A DNA stretch of 12,586 nt from Syntrophales bacterium (GTDB taxonomy: Bacteria > Desulfobacterota > Syntrophia > Syntrophales > UBA2210): contig JALOBE010000031.1 of the NCBI GenBank assembly GCA_023228425.1, forward strand, positions 1-12,586. The letters are read 5' to 3'. Each line of letters begins with the position of its first letter. Position 1 is the first letter of the stretch. The notes under the pieces were generated by a model. That model saw only the letters and a program-made list of their open reading frames with translations, was not told where the DNA came from and did not search any database. Positions 12,496-12,586 of the stretch are shown piece by piece. The position numbers were made by a program, and so were the translations under genes.

Positions 12496-12586
12496 ATGCG
12501 GCGTTTTTACAGGTTTTAGTTCTGGATTCAGTCGCCGCGTTGAAAATAGTGTTGAGCCAGTGCCTGGTGCTCATGAAACGCTCTTT
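12494..12586 (-). other. Open frame at right edge, possible 3' end of a minus-strand gene
   Basis: From the right edge the minus strand is open for 30 codons to a TGA at 12494-12496, reading for example RFMSTRHWLNTIFNAATES. The codons look plausible for the region and the family 2 motif begins at the stop, as it does after other genes. Plus-strand frames are also open here, so this may be chance. I do not recognise the peptide. Confidence 0.2.

Overview
The window looks like chromosomal DNA of a Gram-negative, probably anaerobic, bacterium of the deltaproteobacterial (Desulfobacterota) type. This is inferred from the RND-MFP-OMF efflux system, a SurA-like periplasmic folding factor, lipoproteins with clear lipoboxes, the NIF-type NifU/NifS pair used as a general Fe-S system, and intergenic repeats of a style common in such genomes. 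The exact taxon cannot be fixed from sequence alone. I see no phage, plasmid or IS gene, no CRISPR array and no tRNA or rRNA.

Layout, left to right. 1-354 is intergenic and almost entirely repeats: a GTCATTTCGA family (family 1) and one copy of a second family (family 2). 355-1356 (-) encodes a SurA/PrsA-type peptidyl-prolyl isomerase. 1357-1788 is intergenic, with a second composite family 1 copy, a candidate promoter, a possibly structured stretch and a weak terminator. 1789-2967 (-) is nifS and 2964-3788 (-) is nifU, overlapping by ATGA, with nifU starting at a GTG behind a strong ribosome binding site. 3789-4232 is intergenic: a hairpin in the nifU leader, four family 2 motifs, and a hairpin that probably terminates the efflux operon. 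4233-10206 (-) is a three-gene tripartite efflux operon transcribed as adaptor, RND pump, outer-membrane factor, each junction an ATGA overlap. 10207-10408 holds a candidate promoter and a GC-rich hairpin. 10409-11191 (-) encodes a lipoprotein glutaminyl-peptide cyclotransferase. 11357-11476 (-) is a 39-residue gene for the small ribosomal protein bTHX, with its own good promoter and ribosome binding site. 11772-12428 (+) encodes a hemolysin III/PAQR-family membrane protein. 12429-12586 holds another family 2 motif and an open frame running off the edge.

The genes form four or five separate functional units rather than one system: envelope protein folding, Fe-S cluster assembly (NifS supplies sulfur, NifU is the scaffold), multidrug-type efflux, an envelope-anchored N-terminal-Gln cyclase, a ribosome component and a PAQR protein. 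All but the last are on the minus strand. I do not see a novel gene system. The most notable points are the tiny thx gene, two dispersed intergenic repeat families (one present as ~91% identical direct copies around the SurA-like gene, the other with conserved hairpins), and a few residue-level oddities in the efflux pump.
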